A stretch of DNA of 64,000 nt from GWE2-42-39 sp963662895 (GCA_963662895.1 OY759981.1:3100001-3164000), one strand, 5' to 3'; counted from the first letter of the stretch, positions 34,751-43,697 are shown. Translations and numbers: made by a program. Notes: generated by a model not told the origin, from the letters alone.

Positions 34751-35965
34751 ATGAAAGATGTTTGCGAATTAAATGCCGTAGAGTTAAAGAGAGTGCTTCA
34801 GAAACAAAAAATTATAAAACTTCTTTATCTGAACAAGGCCCTGACCATTCCGGAACTATGTAAACAAATCGGACTTAGCACCCCCAAGATTATCAGTCTT
34901 ATTAATGAATTGAAAGCCGAAGAGATTGTTGAAGAAATAGGTCAGGCCAATTCCAGCGGAGGGCGGCGGCCTGTATTGTATGGATTGAAAAGGGATGCCC
35001 TTTACACGATAGGCATTACCATCAATTTGTTTCGTACCACTGTATTCATTTTTAACGGGAAGAACGAAGCCATTTGTGCCCCCGAAATACTAAACGTAAA
35101 GATTGCAAAAGGGGAAAGTATAATCGATGATATAGTGGAATTCACAAATGCATTGATTGCCATGCAAAACATTGACCGCCGGAAAATTGTTGGTGCTGGT
35201 ATTGAAATTCCGGGTTTGGTTAATTACGAACTGGGGATAAATTATACCTATCTGAAAACCGAACACCCGCTTTCACAGGTATTTGAAGAAAAGCTGGGGC
35301 TACCGGCAATCATCGAAAATGATGCCAAAGCCCGCACTTATGCCGAATTGAAATTTGGCGCTGCCAAAGACCGTAAGAACGTGTTGGTGCTGGAACTTGA
35401 CTGGGGTATTGGCCTTGGAATGGTACTGAACGGTAAACTGTACCGTGGAAAAAACAGTCTGGCCGGCGAGTTTGGACATTTGCCCATGGCCGAAAATGGT
35501 ATTTTATGTACCTGTGGAAAACAGGGGTGCCTCGAAACCATTGCTTCAGGAACAGCAATTGCCCGGATGGCGCGTGAAGGGATTAAAGGGGGCAAATCGT
35601 CGTTACTGACCAAACTGGTTGATGAAGACCTTGATAAAATTGATCCTAAAACCGTGGTACAGGCAGCTAATGCAGGCGATCAGTATTCTATCACGATTTT
35701 AACTAACGTGGGGCAGTGGCTGGGCAAAAGCATCACTTATTTAATACAGATATTTAATCCCGAACTGATTGTTTTAAGTGGCCGGGTTTCCAATGCCGGA
35801 CAATATATACTAACCCCCATTCAACAGGCTATTTATACCTATTGTAATCCCGATTTGAGCAAAGAAGTGAAAATACAAATATCGGAACTTGATAAGTATG
35901 CAGGAGTGCGGGGGGTGACTGCCATGCTGATGGAAAAAGTGATGAGTAAAGTGGAAGCAAAGTAA
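34751..35965 (+). CDS. ROK-family transcriptional regulator
   Basis: The protein has 404 residues. Residues about 15-75 form a winged helix-turn-helix (LTIPELCKQIGLSTPKIISL with SGGRRPVLYGL as wing). The rest is a sugar-kinase fold with GAGIEIPGLVN, ENDAKARTYAE, the AGEFGHLPM motif and the zinc cluster CTCGKQGCLE. ROK repressors of this design bind sugars or sugar phosphates. The gene is followed 23 bp later by the NagB-like/PIG-L fusion on the same strand, which suggests an amino-sugar effector. Kinase activity cannot be excluded, but the HTH argues for a regulator. Confidence 0.88.
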   Translation: MKDVCELNAVELKRVLQKQKIIKLLYLNKALTIPELCKQIGLSTPKIISLINELKAEEIVEEIGQANSSGGRRPVLYGLKRDALYTIGITINLFRTTVFIFNGKNEAICAPEILNVKIAKGESIIDDIVEFTNALIAMQNIDRRKIVGAGIEIPGLVNYELGINYTYLKTEHPLSQVFEEKLGLPAIIENDAKARTYAELKFGAAKDRKNVLVLELDWGIGLGMVLNGKLYRGKNSLAGEFGHLPMAENGILCTCGKQGCLETIASGTAIARMAREGIKGGKSSLLTKLVDEDLDKIDPKTVVQAANAGDQYSITILTNVGQWLGKSITYLIQIFNPELIVLSGRVSNAGQYILTPIQQAIYTYCNPDLSKEVKIQISELDKYAGVRGVTAMLMEKVMSKVEAK

Positions 35966-35988
35966 ACCTAATTATAAAAATTCATAAA

Positions 35989-38313
35989 ATGGATAGTATT
36001 CAGTTTTCCGGAGTTGAAAAAGTTTTTTGGGAAGAATCCGGAATAATAACAGAAACAACAAAGCTGCCGTATATTACAGTTCAGAATTTCCCAAAACTGG
36101 GCTTGTTGTCGGCAATGCGTTTCCTTGAATGGGTAGGCCAAAACCCGGAAGGCGTAATAAGTTTGGCAAGTGCAAAAACACAGAACTACTTTATTTATTA
36201 TACCAAACACCTTTTGCAAGATTGGGATAGCCCGAAAGTGGTTTCAATTCGGGAAAAATATGGAATCGGGAAAATGAAGAAACCGGATTTAAGTGGTTTG
36301 CAGTTTGTTCAAATGAACGAATTTTTCCCGATACCTTCATCGCAACACAACAGTTTCAATAATTTTGTTGTTGAACAATATATCGAAGGTTTTGGGTTGG
36401 ATAAAGACAAGGCTTTACTGATTAATTCTGATGAAATAAAACTGGAGGAAGGCAAACATTTTTCAGAAGTGTTCCCTGATTTGACAATTGATCTTTCCCT
36501 TCGTTACCGTGAAGCAAAAACACCAACCGAAAAATTACAGCAAAAATCAATTTTTGAAATTGACAATTGGTGTACCGAATATGAACGGAAAATACGTAAA
36601 AAAGGAGGAATCGGTTTTTATCTCGGCAGTATTGGTCCCGACGGGCATATTGCTTTTAATACCCGGGGAAGCGATCATTTTTCGACGACCCGTTTGACCA
36701 CTACTAATTTTGAAACGCAGGCTATTACGGCCGCCGACCTTGGCGGTATTGGAGTGTCGCGTAAACGTTTGGTAATTACCATTGGCCTGGAAACAATTAC
36801 TTACAATCCTGATGCGGTTGCTATTATTTATGCAGCCGGCGAATCGAATGCCGATGTAATGAAAAACGCGCTGGAAAATGATCCGGATGACCTTTATCCG
36901 GCAACTGCGTTTCAGAAACTGAAAAATGCCCGAGTCTTCATAACAAAAGGCGCCGCAGTAAAACTGACCGATACCGTTGACCAATACTACGAAACAGGGG
37001 AATGGGCACATGAAAAAACCGAACGGGCCGTAATTGATCTGTGCCAGAAAATTAATAAGTTCGGTTCGAAACTGGAACTGGCCGATCTAAAGGCAGATAA
37101 GTATTGCAGTATGATACCCGGATTGAATGAGGATACAGTGAAATCGGTGATCGAATCGGTTACTGCTAAAATTGAACGGGGAATGGAAAAAACAACCAAT
37201 CAAACGTATTATCATTCCGGTCCGCACCACGATGATATTATGTTGGGGATCATGCCGGTTATTAACCGTCAGTTACGCGAAATTTCCAATGAATCCCATT
37301 TCACGGTAATGACTTCAGGCTATTCATCGGTTACAAATTCATTTTTAATTGACTTGCTCGAAGATACCCGCAAATTACTTCAAGAGGGTAAAATGATGAT
37401 GGTAACCTATCCCGACTTTTTCGATGAAGGATATAAGTATAAATGGGATAAGGATGTATATCATTATCTCGATAATGTTGCAGCCGTTAATGATGATGAA
37501 AAACGCCGGGGTGCCTGCCATCGTTTAGTCCGGGCAATGGTACTTTTGTGGGATTTGAAAAGTTTACCCATGTTGTATGAAACAATTGACAACATGATTA
37601 CCGAACTGAAAACCCTTTATGACGGAGGCAGTATTCCTCCGAAGATTCAGAAACTGAAAGGAATGATCCGTGAGTTTGAGGAAGAACTGGTTTGGGCTCA
37701 TTATGGTGTGCCGGTGAAAAACGTGCACCATCTGCGTTTAAGCTTCTATGGTAAATCATCGTTTACCGAAACGCCTGATTACAGTGAAGATGTTGCCCAT
37801 GTTCTTGGCGAATTCCGGAAATATAAACCAACTTGCATTAGTCTGACCCTCGATCCGGAAGGTAGTGGCCCCGACACGCACTACAAAGTATTGCAGGTAA
37901 CTGCTGCCACAATCAGGGAATGGAGTAAAGAAGCCGACCTTTCAAAGCTTCGTATTGTTGGTTACCGTAATGTATGGTTCCGTTTTCATCCTGCTGATGT
38001 AAACGTGATTACGCCGGTTTCGCTGAATGCAATGGCAATATTCGATAAATCGTTTACCGATTGTTACCTCTCACAGGTAAATGCGGAGTTCCCAAGCTAC
38101 CAGCTCGATGGCAGGTTTAGTGCTTTAGCTCAGCGGATATGGGTTGAACAGTTGAAACAAATACAGTTGTTACTGGGTAAAGATTTCTTCTATCAGCATA
38201 ATAAACCGTTAATCAGAGCAACTCATGGCTTGATCTATTATCGTGAAATGGATGTAACTGAATTCCTGAAACTGGCTGATGAACTGGAAAAATCAGTAGA
38301 AGGTGTATTCTAA
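35989..38313 (+). CDS. NagB-like / PIG-L deacetylase-like fusion protein
   Basis: The protein has 774 residues. Residues about 20-350 have the glucosamine-6-phosphate deaminase fold, with IGFYLGSIGPDGHIAFN at 208-224 holding the metal/substrate Asp218 and His220. Two catalytic residues of NagB are changed: the position of Asp72 (NMDEYVG in nagB) is Asn110 in VQMNEFF, and that of Glu148 (FNEPGS) is Thr225 in FNTRGS. From about residue 400 a second domain begins with GPHHDDIMLG (413-416 as the PIG-L zinc HxDD-like motif) and continues to the end. Similar long proteins are annotated as glucosamine-6-phosphate isomerases in Bacteroidota. I read it as an amino-sugar enzyme of uncertain chemistry, probably with a working deacetylase-like domain. 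It is probably co-transcribed with the ROK gene. Confidence 0.75.
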   Translation: MDSIQFSGVEKVFWEESGIITETTKLPYITVQNFPKLGLLSAMRFLEWVGQNPEGVISLASAKTQNYFIYYTKHLLQDWDSPKVVSIREKYGIGKMKKPDLSGLQFVQMNEFFPIPSSQHNSFNNFVVEQYIEGFGLDKDKALLINSDEIKLEEGKHFSEVFPDLTIDLSLRYREAKTPTEKLQQKSIFEIDNWCTEYERKIRKKGGIGFYLGSIGPDGHIAFNTRGSDHFSTTRLTTTNFETQAITAADLGGIGVSRKRLVITIGLETITYNPDAVAIIYAAGESNADVMKNALENDPDDLYPATAFQKLKNARVFITKGAAVKLTDTVDQYYETGEWAHEKTERAVIDLCQKINKFGSKLELADLKADKYCSMIPGLNEDTVKSVIESVTAKIERGMEKTTNQTYYHSGPHHDDIMLGIMPVINRQLREISNESHFTVMTSGYSSVTNSFLIDLLEDTRKLLQEGKMMMVTYPDFFDEGYKYKWDKDVYHYLDNVAAVNDDEKRRGACHRLVRAMVLLWDLKSLPMLYETIDNMITELKTLYDGGSIPPKIQKLKGMIREFEEELVWAHYGVPVKNVHHLRLSFYGKSSFTETPDYSEDVAHVLGEFRKYKPTCISLTLDPEGSGPDTHYKVLQVTAATIREWSKEADLSKLRIVGYRNVWFRFHPADVNVITPVSLNAMAIFDKSFTDCYLSQVNAEFPSYQLDGRFSALAQRIWVEQLKQIQLLLGKDFFYQHNKPLIRATHGLIYYREMDVTEFLKLADELEKSVEGVF

Positions 38314-38361
38314 ACCGAAAAGAAGATAAACAAAAAATATAGTTTTTGGTGAAATGGAGAA

Positions 38362-38398
38362 CAAGTGTCGTGTCATCCATAGAATGACACGACACTTG
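38362..38398. repeat. 15-bp perfect inverted repeat
   Basis: CAAGTGTCGTGTCAT (38362-38376) and ATGACACGACACTTG (38384-38398) pair around a 7-nt loop, about 50 bp after the fusion gene. No T-tract follows, so it is a strong hairpin but not a standard terminator. Confidence 0.85.
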
Positions 38399-38443
38399 CC
38401 GGGTTTCAGACGGACCAGAAGCCGGGTTCCGGACGAACCAGAA
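38398..38443. repeat. Two imperfect tandem copies of a 23-bp unit
   Basis: The copies 38398-38420 and 38421-38443 both read GCCGGGTT at the start and ACCAGAA at the end, with four differences in the middle. They sit between two hairpins. Confidence 0.7.
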
Positions 38444-38444
38444 G

Positions 38445-38478
38445 AACTTTCCCCCGGGCAGCCCGGGAGAAAGTTTTG
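38445..38478 (+). terminator. GC-rich hairpin, possible terminator
   Basis: AACTTTCCCCCGGG (38445-38458) and CCCGGGAGAAAGTT (38462-38475) form a 14-bp stem with one mismatch and a 3-nt loop, followed by only TTG. It lies in the convergent gap and could stop both the fusion gene and the DUF4469 gene. Confidence 0.6.
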
Positions 38479-38516
38479 TAATATTATACCTGGGTATTCC
38501 GTGTTCATTGTGCTCA

Positions 38517-39247
38517 CTATTCAGGTACATTCAACACATAGTCGAAGGTATAAGTGCGTGGCTCCTTCAACAGGGTACTTGATCCCGAAAACTGCGTGCA
38601 GACGCTCAGCTTGTAGTCGCCGGCGGGCAAACCGGCAGGTACGATGAATGTAATCTTTGACGGGTCGTTGACCAGGAGGGAAGTTTGGGGTATGACTGTC
38701 ACTTCGCTTGTATTCTGGTTGATAAGGCTAATGCCCACGCCCGGGTCATCTCCATCGATCTTAATACGGCTGCCGGTAACATGCACGCCTCCGCCGGGGG
38801 TAAGCCGGGTATTTTTCTCGCCCGAGGCCACATCGGTAACCAGGTTGATGATTGTGCCCGAGACTGCCATTCCCCGTACATCAACGGAGATGGCTTTTAC
38901 GGCACTGCGAAATTCGCCCGTGGGGGTTACATGAATATCCAGGCTGTGCTGTGCGGAGTCCCAGCGGGCATTGTCGCCAATAAAAACGCCGTTTGCCTTC
39001 AGATTGAAATACCCCAGGCCAAACCTGACCGAAGCCCCGTTGGTTACTTCCTCCATGGCTATTTCTTTGAGGATGTCGATAGATGCTTTCAGCGTGACAG
39101 CATTGAGATCGGTACGCCGCGAAACGGCTGGTCGTCTTCGGTAAGCGACCGGGTAATGACGACCCGCCCAAAACGGTCGTCTTTCCGTTCGGTAATTGCC
39201 AAATCATACAGCTCGACAATTACACTGCTTTTTTCTGTTGTTGGCAT
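38517..39247 (-). pseudogene. HU-like/DUF4469 DNA-binding protein gene, frameshifted
   Basis: The start at 39247 (MPTTEKSSVIVELYDLAITE, then DRFGRVVITRSLTEDD) reads well up to about 39135, then goes out of frame and stops at 39089. A second frame continues the same protein as RRTDLNAVTLKASIDILKEI and then MEEVTNGASVRFGLGYFNLK to its end at 38517. The whole therefore is one gene with an indel at about 39125-39135. The parts are an N-terminal IHF/HU-like DNA-binding domain and a C-terminal DUF4469 (SRIKIDGDDPGVGISLINQN, YTFDYVLNVP). The C-terminal half could still be made from an internal start at 39056. A sequencing error is the alternative explanation. Confidence 0.8.
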
Positions 39248-39694
39248 TTTGTTTGATTTTTTTTATTAGTTAATTAAGCATATCCAAGTTAGCCCCAAAA
39301 ATCCAATAATGGTCAGGGGATTTACGTCCATATACCTTTTTGCAGGAGGATGAAAATATAATATACTGAAAGGATGGTGTTTATAAATTTACCGATATAC
39401 CTTTTTGTACAGATCCTTCTCTGCGTTCAGGATGACAAGAAAGAAAAAAAGCCATCGTTTCGTTATAGAATAAGCTGGGGGGAGAGTGGTATTTTTTCAG
39501 GAAAAGCCACAATGCCCGGGCTGTTTCCGCCTAAGGGGAGAAAAGCGTTTAAAAAATCGGAGGAGTGAGCGTTAAAAAATCAGAGAATATGCTCCACAAA
39601 AAATTAAAGTGCTCCCTATTTATGAAACAAACGACCGTTCATTAACAATACAAGAACGGTCGTTAATATTTTTTTTTGAATTGAAAATCAGATA
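39248..39694. other. 447-bp intergenic region with a plus-strand terminator
   Basis: No convincing gene is present. It contains two direct copies of ATATACCTTTTTG (39330-39342 and 39395-39407) and a stretch at about 39413-39435 like the atccttctctgcgttcagga debris I recall as common in environmental genomes. A 64-codon open frame at 39374-39568 has poor amino-acid composition and I did not call it. The strong terminator at 39630-39677 has its T-run on the plus strand, where no annotated gene reaches it. Confidence 0.5.
39630..39677 (+). terminator. Intrinsic terminator with a plus-strand T-run
   Basis: AACGACCGTTC (39630-39640) and GAACGGTCGTT (39654-39664) are exact complements around a 13-nt loop, and nine T follow (39669-39677). 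It could also act on nagB from the minus strand, although the T-run there is poor. No gene on the plus strand ends just before it. Confidence 0.75.
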
Positions 39695-40522
39695 TTACCA
39701 GGATAAATCCGATTCGGTAATTTTTCCCGGATCAAGGTTTTTCGTTTCAATGGATTTAAAATGTTTGTAAGTTCCAACTTTAAGTTCATAAGTTGCATGT
39801 TCATCGCAAACAATCATCCCCCTGGGGTGTAATTGCAAAGCGCTGATGGTCCACATATGGTTGACCCCTTCTTCAACAGCATGTCTTAAAGCCCTGGCTT
39901 TCGACAAGCCATTTACAATAATCAATACTTCTTTTGCATCGAGTACAGTTGCAATTCCCACAGTCAGCGCACTTTTGGGAACTTTGTCGTAATCGTTGCC
40001 AAAAAATCGTGAATTGGCAACAATCGTATCATAGTTTAATTCTTTATCGCGCGTTCGCGACGTAAGTGATGAACCGGGCTCGTTAAAGGCAAGATGCCCG
40101 TCAGCGCCAATTCCTCCAAGAAACAGGTCTATTCCTCCAAGCTTTTTAATTCTTTCTTCATACTGCTGACATTCAACTTTTAAGTCAGATGCATTCCCAT
40201 TCAAAATATTTACATTTTTTTCCTGAATATCAATGTGACTAAAAAAATTGTTCCACATGAAATAATGGTAGCTCTGCGGATGGTCTTTCGGAATACCAAC
40301 ATATTCATCCATATTGAATGTAACTACATTTTTGAACGAAACTTTTCCGGCCCGGCATAAAGAAATTAATTCTTTATAAATTAGTAAAGGGGAAGAACCA
40401 GTGGGCAATCCCAGTACAAAAGGCTTGTTTTCAGTCGGATTGGCTAACTGGATTTTTCGTGCAATATAATTAGCTGCCCAACGGGAAGCAATTTCATGTG
40501 TCTCTTGAATAATTAATCTCAC
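39695..40522 (-). CDS. nagB: Glucosamine-6-phosphate deaminase
   Basis: This enzyme converts glucosamine 6-phosphate to fructose 6-phosphate and ammonia. The 275-residue protein has all catalytic residues: Asp in TFNMDEYVGIP, and the Asp-His-Glu set in GGIGADGHLAFNEPGSS. It also has LPTGSSPLLIY. It begins with GTG at 40522 (MRLIIQE as first residues), a rarer start but the one that fits the family. This canonical enzyme lies about 1.4 kb from the fusion protein, whose catalytic residues are changed. Confidence 0.95.
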   Translation of the reverse strand: MRLIIQETHEIASRWAANYIARKIQLANPTENKPFVLGLPTGSSPLLIYKELISLCRAGKVSFKNVVTFNMDEYVGIPKDHPQSYHYFMWNNFFSHIDIQEKNVNILNGNASDLKVECQQYEERIKKLGGIDLFLGGIGADGHLAFNEPGSSLTSRTRDKELNYDTIVANSRFFGNDYDKVPKSALTVGIATVLDAKEVLIIVNGLSKARALRHAVEEGVNHMWTISALQLHPRGMIVCDEHATYELKVGTYKHFKSIETKNLDPGKITESDLSW

Positions 40523-40638
40523 AGTACTTTCTATTTTAGGTTTACAAAAAATGAATGCCTTTTATTTAGCTCGTCAAAAGTAAAAAATAAGAATGGTTTT
40601 ATTGGTATCCCGGACAGGTTTTGTTCCGCCCTGTGATC

Positions 40639-41832
40639 TTATTCAACCAGCATCAATCCGGGGTTATCGCCGGTGATGCAACGTCCACCTTGCGGGCTAA
40701 CCATAAAGGTGTTTTCGATTCCGACCATTCCAACATCTCTTACCCCTTTTTTGGGCTCAATGGCGAACACCATGTTTTCCTGCATAGGTTCGTCGAATCC
40801 TTTTGCCAGAACAGGCAATTCATCGATAGTCAGCCCGATTCCGTGCCCCAGAAATTTAACCCGGCGTTTTTCAAAACCCATAAAGTTTTCAAGGAAACCA
40901 GGACTAAGACTGTTCATCGTACTTTCATAGATTTCAGAAGGAATATTTCCGGGCTTCAGCATTTCTGCTATGCGGAGTTGCAGCTCCACACATTGATGAT
41001 GTATCGCAACAGCTTCTCCGGGTATCGGGGCGCCAAACATATAAGTATGGGTTTTGTCGGTATGGTAGCCGTTTACTCCAATACCAATATCAACAAAAAC
41101 CAGGTCTCCTTTTTTGAGCTTACGTTCGCGGCTTCCCAAAACCGGAACTGAAGGGGACATGCCGTAGTTACCTCCTGGCCCGTTAAAGCTGGTCGGGTAA
41201 ATCGAACTTTCGCCAAAGGCAATATGACCAATTACTATTTCGGTATCGAACATACCGAACCGGACTGTGCCCTGATGTCCTTCCTCAAGCATCACTTTAT
41301 AAAGTTCGCCTGCAAAATCCACTTCGCTCATTCCTTCTTTCAGGAGGTGAGGGACCCGTTCTTCCAGTACCCGTTGATGGACTTTGCCCGATTGTTTCAT
41401 GAAATCAAGTTCGTAAGGGCTTTTTACAGCCCGGGTCATCGCAAGCTGGTAGCCAAGCGGCTTAAACTTCGCAAATGGGAAATACTTGTGAAACCGTTGA
41501 TACATGGCCAGGGGTACGATCTCTGTTTCAAGATAAATGGTTTCGGGAATATCTTTTATATCGGCAGCTACATCACGGTAACTCTCCATAGGACGGATGT
41601 CGGGGAAAAATGATTCGTGTATGCTGCGTTCGTAACTGCGACGTGCCCATAGCGTTGCACTCTTATCACGGGGAATCAGCAACATCCCTTCCGGCATGGT
41701 ACCTGTAAAGTAATAAAGATTTAATTTGTTAAAAATAACCGCTATCTTCCACTCCGGGTTCTGCAAATCCATAAGTCTTCGAAAACGGTTCATGCGTAAT
41801 GTCAATTCCGAAGAAGGTACCTTGTAAATCAT
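40639..41832 (-). CDS. M24 family metallopeptidase (Xaa-Pro peptidase-like)
   Basis: This cytosolic peptidase probably removes an N-terminal residue in front of proline. The 397-residue protein has a creatinase-like N-terminal domain (to about residue 160) and a pita-bread C-terminal domain. The five metal ligands lie in VFVDIGIGVNGYHTDKTHTYM (two Asp), FLGHGIGLTIDE (His), MVFAIEPKKG (Glu) and GMVGIENTF (Glu). No signal peptide is seen. The exact substrate is unknown; this group includes proline dipeptidases and other hydrolases. A -7 box (TATTTTTG, 41860-41853) lies 20 bp upstream. Confidence 0.88.
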   Translation of the reverse strand: MIYKVPSSELTLRMNRFRRLMDLQNPEWKIAVIFNKLNLYYFTGTMPEGMLLIPRDKSATLWARRSYERSIHESFFPDIRPMESYRDVAADIKDIPETIYLETEIVPLAMYQRFHKYFPFAKFKPLGYQLAMTRAVKSPYELDFMKQSGKVHQRVLEERVPHLLKEGMSEVDFAGELYKVMLEEGHQGTVRFGMFDTEIVIGHIAFGESSIYPTSFNGPGGNYGMSPSVPVLGSRERKLKKGDLVFVDIGIGVNGYHTDKTHTYMFGAPIPGEAVAIHHQCVELQLRIAEMLKPGNIPSEIYESTMNSLSPGFLENFMGFEKRRVKFLGHGIGLTIDELPVLAKGFDEPMQENMVFAIEPKKGVRDVGMVGIENTFMVSPQGGRCITGDNPGLMLVE

Positions 41833-41846
41833 TGGTAAAATTTTTG

Positions 41847-41867
41847 AAAACGCAAAAATAGCGTTTT
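41847..41867. promoter_or_regulatory. Hairpin carrying the -7 box of the M24 gene in its loop
   Basis: AAAACGC (41847-41853) and GCGTTTT (41861-41867) pair around a 7-nt loop. On the minus strand TATTTTTG (41860-41853) is both the loop plus one arm base and a perfect -7 element. The same hairpin could end transcription of the small membrane protein gene that stops at 41871. Confidence 0.5.
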
Positions 41868-41870
41868 TAC

Positions 41871-42371
41871 TTATATAATTACCAGCAGGAAGATAATTAT
41901 CAGGAGTATCATGAACAGCACAAACTGGTTGCGGACAAACAATCCTATCAGTAACAGGATTTCCACTTCTTCATTACAGGTGGTGAACAATTCAATTATG
42001 CCTTTGTCGTGGCTCAACAGCTCGTTACTTTGGTAGGTGATGATTTCTGCCCCGTTGAATTTCCATGACCAGCGGGATTGCCAGAAATTTTTTATTTCCA
42101 GTTCGAAACGTTTGCCATTAATGACCACATCGCTTCGCGGGTTGAAAAGATTGACCATGATACTACCCAGCAGAGCCTGATTGCTGGAGTCGTATATCTC
42201 GATTTTCGAAAGCATAAACTCGCGGTTGAGGAAAAAACGGCGGCCATTGATAGTTGCATGGGCCCGGGAACTGAAAAAATTGTCCCATACAATATCGCCA
42301 ATGGGATCCTGTCCCCGGCTCAGGCTTAACTTATTACCAAACAGGTTTTTCGACCAAAACAATTGTTCCAT
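41871..42371 (-). CDS. Hypothetical protein with C-terminal membrane helix
   Basis: This is a protein of 166 residues that I do not recognise. It is mostly beta-rich up to about residue 140 (MEQLFWSKNLFGNKLSLSRG, then WDNFFSSRAHATINGRRFFL and NGKRFELEIKNFWQSRWSWK). It ends with one strong hydrophobic helix (FVLFMILLIIIFLLVII), so it is tail-anchored or a small integral membrane protein. The strand pattern with short loops recalls Tubby/LURP-one-like barrels, but that is only a weak impression. The start at 42371 was chosen because the upstream in-frame codons look unlike the family style. It lies between rlmN and the M24 gene on the same strand. Confidence 0.6.
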   Translation of the reverse strand: MEQLFWSKNLFGNKLSLSRGQDPIGDIVWDNFFSSRAHATINGRRFFLNREFMLSKIEIYDSSNQALLGSIMVNLFNPRSDVVINGKRFELEIKNFWQSRWSWKFNGAEIITYQSNELLSHDKGIIELFTTCNEEVEILLLIGLFVRNQFVLFMILLIIIFLLVII

Positions 42372-42497
42372 GATACCCCATTTAAGTAACCTGCAAGTTA
42401 TAAAAAAATTAAGCCTTCCGAAAGCAGGGCTGTTCAATTCTCCAAATAATGTTGATAACTAATGCGAATTAAATACGGGAAAGGAATTGAACGGGCG

Positions 42498-43517
42498 TTA
42501 TTTCACTAATTCTTTGGTCGACAGTAATCCGCAGGCGGCATAGATATCCTGTCCCCGGCTGGCACGGATGGTGGTGAGAATACCTTTTTTGTTCAACATT
42601 TCTTTAAAATTCTGAAGCGTTTTTTCATCGGTCCCTTCCAGTGGAATGCCCGGTACCGGATGGAAGCGGATCAGGTTAACGCGGCATTTCACCGGGTTGA
42701 GCAACCTGCTTAACTCCTTCACGTGGCGTGGGCTGTCGTTTAAGCCTTTGAACACAATATATTCGAACGAAACGCGACGTTGGCGTCCAAAATCCCACCT
42801 GCGGATTTCATCAATTACTTCCCCGATGGGGTAAACCATTTGTACCGGCATCAGCCTGCGGCGTTCGTCATCGAATGGTGTATGCAGACTGACAGCCAAA
42901 TGTGCCTCGCTGGTGTCCAGAAACTTTATCATAGACGGCACAATCCCGATGGTCGATACGGTAATACGGCGCGGACTCATCGCATATCCCCAGTCAGAGG
43001 TCAGTATTTCAAGGCTTTTCAACACTTCATCCAGGTTGTCGAATGGTTCACCCATGCCCATGTAAACAATGTTGCTTATTTCGCGAAATTCGTCAATACT
43101 GCGTACCTGGTTAATGATTTCCCCTGCTGTCAGTTGTCCCTGAAACCCCTGTTTGCCGGTCATGCAAAACAAACAGCCCATTTTACAGCCCACCTGCGAC
43201 GATACACAAACCGTTTTCCGTTCGTGGTCAGGAATCATGGCCGTTTCGATAAATTTGCCGTGTACTGTGGGGAACAGGTATTTTTTTGTTCCGTCTTTGC
43301 TTTCCTGAACTTTGGTATAAGCGATCAGTCCCGGTTCATGGTTTTTGCCCAGAATTTCACGATTTTTTTTCGAAAGGTTAGTCATTTCTTCAATCGAAGA
43401 AATTTCTTTTTGGTACAGCCATTCGGCAATTTGTTTCCCTGTAAATTTAGGAAAGCCCAGTTCAACGGCAAGCCCGGTAAGTTCATTCAATGTTTTTCCA
43501 AAAAGCGGGATCTTCAT
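42498..43517 (-). CDS. rlmN: 23S rRNA (adenine2503-C2)/tRNA methyltransferase RlmN
   Basis: This radical-SAM enzyme methylates A2503 of 23S rRNA, and in some bacteria A37 of tRNAs. The 339-residue protein has the iron-sulfur Cys triad in CKMGCLFCMTGKQGF, the GMGEPFDNLDEV loop, SLHTPFDDERRRLMP, and the C-terminal methyl-carrier Cys in DIYAACGLL. The ATG at 43517 (MKIPLFGKTLNEL) lies 25 bp after a full -7 box; the upstream TTG that would extend the frame overlaps that box. Confidence 0.95.
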   Translation of the reverse strand: MKIPLFGKTLNELTGLAVELGFPKFTGKQIAEWLYQKEISSIEEMTNLSKKNREILGKNHEPGLIAYTKVQESKDGTKKYLFPTVHGKFIETAMIPDHERKTVCVSSQVGCKMGCLFCMTGKQGFQGQLTAGEIINQVRSIDEFREISNIVYMGMGEPFDNLDEVLKSLEILTSDWGYAMSPRRITVSTIGIVPSMIKFLDTSEAHLAVSLHTPFDDERRRLMPVQMVYPIGEVIDEIRRWDFGRQRRVSFEYIVFKGLNDSPRHVKELSRLLNPVKCRVNLIRFHPVPGIPLEGTDEKTLQNFKEMLNKKGILTTIRASRGQDIYAACGLLSTKELVK

Positions 43518-43541
43518 TTTTGCATGATTGTTTTCTGACCA

Positions 43542-43549
43542 CAAAAATA
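43542..43549 (-). promoter_or_regulatory. -7 element of the rlmN promoter
   Basis: On the minus strand it reads TATTTTTG, an exact TAnnTTTG match. No good -33 box is seen 18 bp upstream. It places the transcript start between the TTG and the ATG. Confidence 0.5.
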
Positions 43550-43697
43550 CGAAACTAAGGATTTTTGCTTCATTTCCGTTGAAAGTTTATTCAGAAGAAA
43601 ATGAAAAACCGGATAGTAACTTTTGCTATCCCCAAAAAAGAAGTTTTTTCAAAGTCATTTGCAACCCGGAATTTTTTTTTCTGTCACTATAAGCAAA

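Noticed and set aside
39374..39568. 64-codon frame before the orphan terminator
   Set aside because: Part of it looks like common intergenic debris and the rest is low-complexity basic sequence. It may belong to an RNA but is not a supported protein.
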